From positions 41,610,600 through 41,674,599 of the forward strand of contig OX359250.1 of NCBI GenBank assembly GCA_947179485.1: a stretch of DNA of 64,000 nt. The letters are read 5' to 3'. The notes under the pieces are model-generated. The model was not told where the DNA came from. It did no database searches and saw only the letters and a program-made list of their open reading frames with translations. Position 1 is the first letter of the stretch. Each line of letters opens with the position of its first letter. Shown here one piece after another: positions 62,369 to 64,000 of the stretch. The DNA is from Allacma fusca. Lineage: Eukaryota > Arthropoda > Collembola > Symphypleona > Sminthuridae. Position numbers and translations under genes: made by a program.

Positions 62369-62643
62369 TAAATCCAAGGAGAGAGAGAGAAACCAGCACA
62401 CTTGAAACTGCTCCGAAGGACTTGAAAAACTCCCAAGCCCTGTGTATGTATATAGCTATATATAGGAGCTGAAAGGAAGTAGTACCAGTAGATACCAATG
62501 AGTCCATACATAAATACAGATATGTACCCACACACATATGAATAATAATTATTATATATATATCTACCAGTGAAAGTTGATTTAATGTATGAATTTCCTA
62601 TCAAGTGTTCCCTCATCCCTTTCATTCCAAATCCAAATCCACA

Positions 62644-62668
62644 GACACACACACACACACACACACAC
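62644..62668. repeat. (CA)12 microsatellite
   Basis: Pure AC repeat. Confidence 0.9.
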
Positions 62669-63261
62669 CCTTCCAAAACTACACATGTCAACGGGCTAGT
62701 TCCTTCAGATACTAACGTTCCCTATAGATATGTATATACTCATGTAGTCCCATTAGTTCCGTACACTCTCCCAGATGAGTTTAGTGCCAGGAGGACGGAG
62801 GAAAGAGAGTACACACACTAGTCATATGAAATCTCAATTTAAAAGTACAAATTCATTACTATCGGCTTTCCCTCCCTGAACATACGATCTTGAGTACGTT
62901 CTAGAGCAAAAATATAAGGACAGTAAAATTCTGCAGGGAAAAACTTTTCCATATTTACATACATATATATAGATACAGTGACTATGACTATGCCCAGCTT
63001 GAAAGGGAAAGGAGACGTGACTACAAAATTTCCTAGAATTTCTACAATGTTCTTATATTTATTTGTATGATTATGTACATACATACATACATACGTAATT
63101 TCATTAGAGAGGGAAAAAGGCTTCATGTGGGAACCCATCCCATTGGTTAGTACCCTGAAAAATTATATATGTATCTATATATCTAGATACATGTACAAAC
63201 TATACACAGGATTGAATTCTCTCAAGTAATCCACACTTGAGAACCAACCTTGGGAAAAACT

Positions 63262-63313
63262 GTCATCATCGCCATCATCATCATCATCATCAACATCCTC
63301 CTCCTCCTCATCA
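63262..63313. repeat. (CAT)n(CTC)n trinucleotide repeat
   Basis: CAT units with a CGC interruption, then CTC units, similar in plan to the array at 2752-2820. Confidence 0.9.
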
Positions 63314-63360
63314 TATGCAAAGTAGCATGATGTTATCAGTCTGATTATTATGAGGAGACG

Positions 63361-63420
63361 GTGGTAGTGGTACAGTAGTAGTAGTAGTAGTAGTAGTAGT
63401 GTCGTAGTGGTAGGAGGAGA
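63361..63420. repeat. (GTA)n/(GTG)n trinucleotide repeat
   Basis: GTG/GTA units with a pure (GTA)9 core at 63373-63400. Confidence 0.9.
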
Positions 63421-64000
63421 GGAAGAGTTGGAGAGACATCCTCCCCCAGCCTCTCATTCCATACAAAAAGAGTCAAGTGCCCGCATTATTTCCTCCCCAC
63501 CAGAATACTCAATCATTCCAGGGAAAAGAACCCAGAGGAGGAAGAACAACAACCAAATAGACACGAGGAGCATGTGTGTCTGTATGTCTGTAGATACATG
63601 TAGGTGAATGCAAACGTAAGTAAGTATCTAATATATACCTACACACACACACACAAAATATTTCTATCCAAAATTCATTTTTATTTCCTTCCTAGACAGG
63701 AAGAAAATTATTAACTTGGGCTAATAATATATCTGGATGGAATTCAACACAATCATAATATTTTTTGTTCCTAAAAAGCCTTTTAATTTCCTCCCTATTT
63801 ATGTAGATTTGCAAAAGACAAATAATTACAAAACATGGATTGAGAACTGTGCGGAAACAATTAATACCGGAAGTAGATATGGAAGGAAAAATCTTTAGGA
63901 AAATCCTTCAATTTACTAATGACAGGCTCTTATGACAATTTCTCGTGTCAAGTCTTCCTGGATCTTTTCCAATGTACATTGTTCCTATAATCTTTCCCTA

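Larger units (their letters stand above)
56001..64000. other. Non-coding region with dense GA/TC tracts
   Basis: No recognisable gene. GA/TC tracts are unusually close together at 59.5-60.4 kb, and the last 2 kb contains CA, CAT/CTC and TAG trinucleotide tracts. The 161-codon frame at 61,506-61,991 (+) reads through a GA repeat and TACATA words and has no recognisable domain. Confidence 0.75.

Overview
This 64 kb window is eukaryotic, non-coding or nearly non-coding DNA. No gene can be identified by family. There is no operon-like packing, rRNA, recognisable tRNA, CRISPR array or phage/IS gene. The longest open frames (about 120-165 codons) are what chance gives in this amount of roughly 38-40% GC sequence, and several of them simply translate microsatellites (Arg-Glu and Ser-Leu runs from GA/TC, Thr-His runs from CA, Asp/Glu runs from GAT/GAA).

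The dominant feature is extreme microsatellite density. About sixty (GA)n/(TC)n tracts, roughly one per kb, are scattered in both orientations, with (CA)n/(TG)n, (CAT)n, (GAA)n, (TAG)n and (CCT)n tracts between them. The background is rich in dispersed short words: TACATA/TATGTA clusters (often palindromic around GTAC or ATAT), TAATTACATA, GTAGATAC and TAGATACTC. This texture suits an intron-rich invertebrate genome. An arthropod (crustacean such as a copepod, or insect) is my best guess, from sequence style only.

Layout: 1-20 kb is the most GA-rich part. It includes a ~100 bp (TC)n-AAGCTAGCTT-(GA)n palindrome near 10.5 kb and the best candidate exon (11,362-11,469, + strand). 20-34 kb has fewer but longer tracts and a candidate start-containing exon at 29,109. 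34-37 kb is very purine/pyrimidine-skewed (GAA, GAT, GA tracts and a G-quadruplex-prone G run). 37-56 kb is the quietest part, though it holds the longest pure array, (TC)40 at 51,580. 56-64 kb again has dense GA/TC tracts, with five within 900 bp at 59.5-60.4 kb.

If genes are present, the window is probably intergenic or inside long introns with rare short exons. I list the few exon-like segments that pair a consensus 5' splice site with an open frame, at low confidence. Such pairs are expected by chance at this scale, so none should be treated as established. I found no evidence for a novel multi-gene system. The real signals are structural: palindromic and triplex-prone repeats and over-represented dispersed words.
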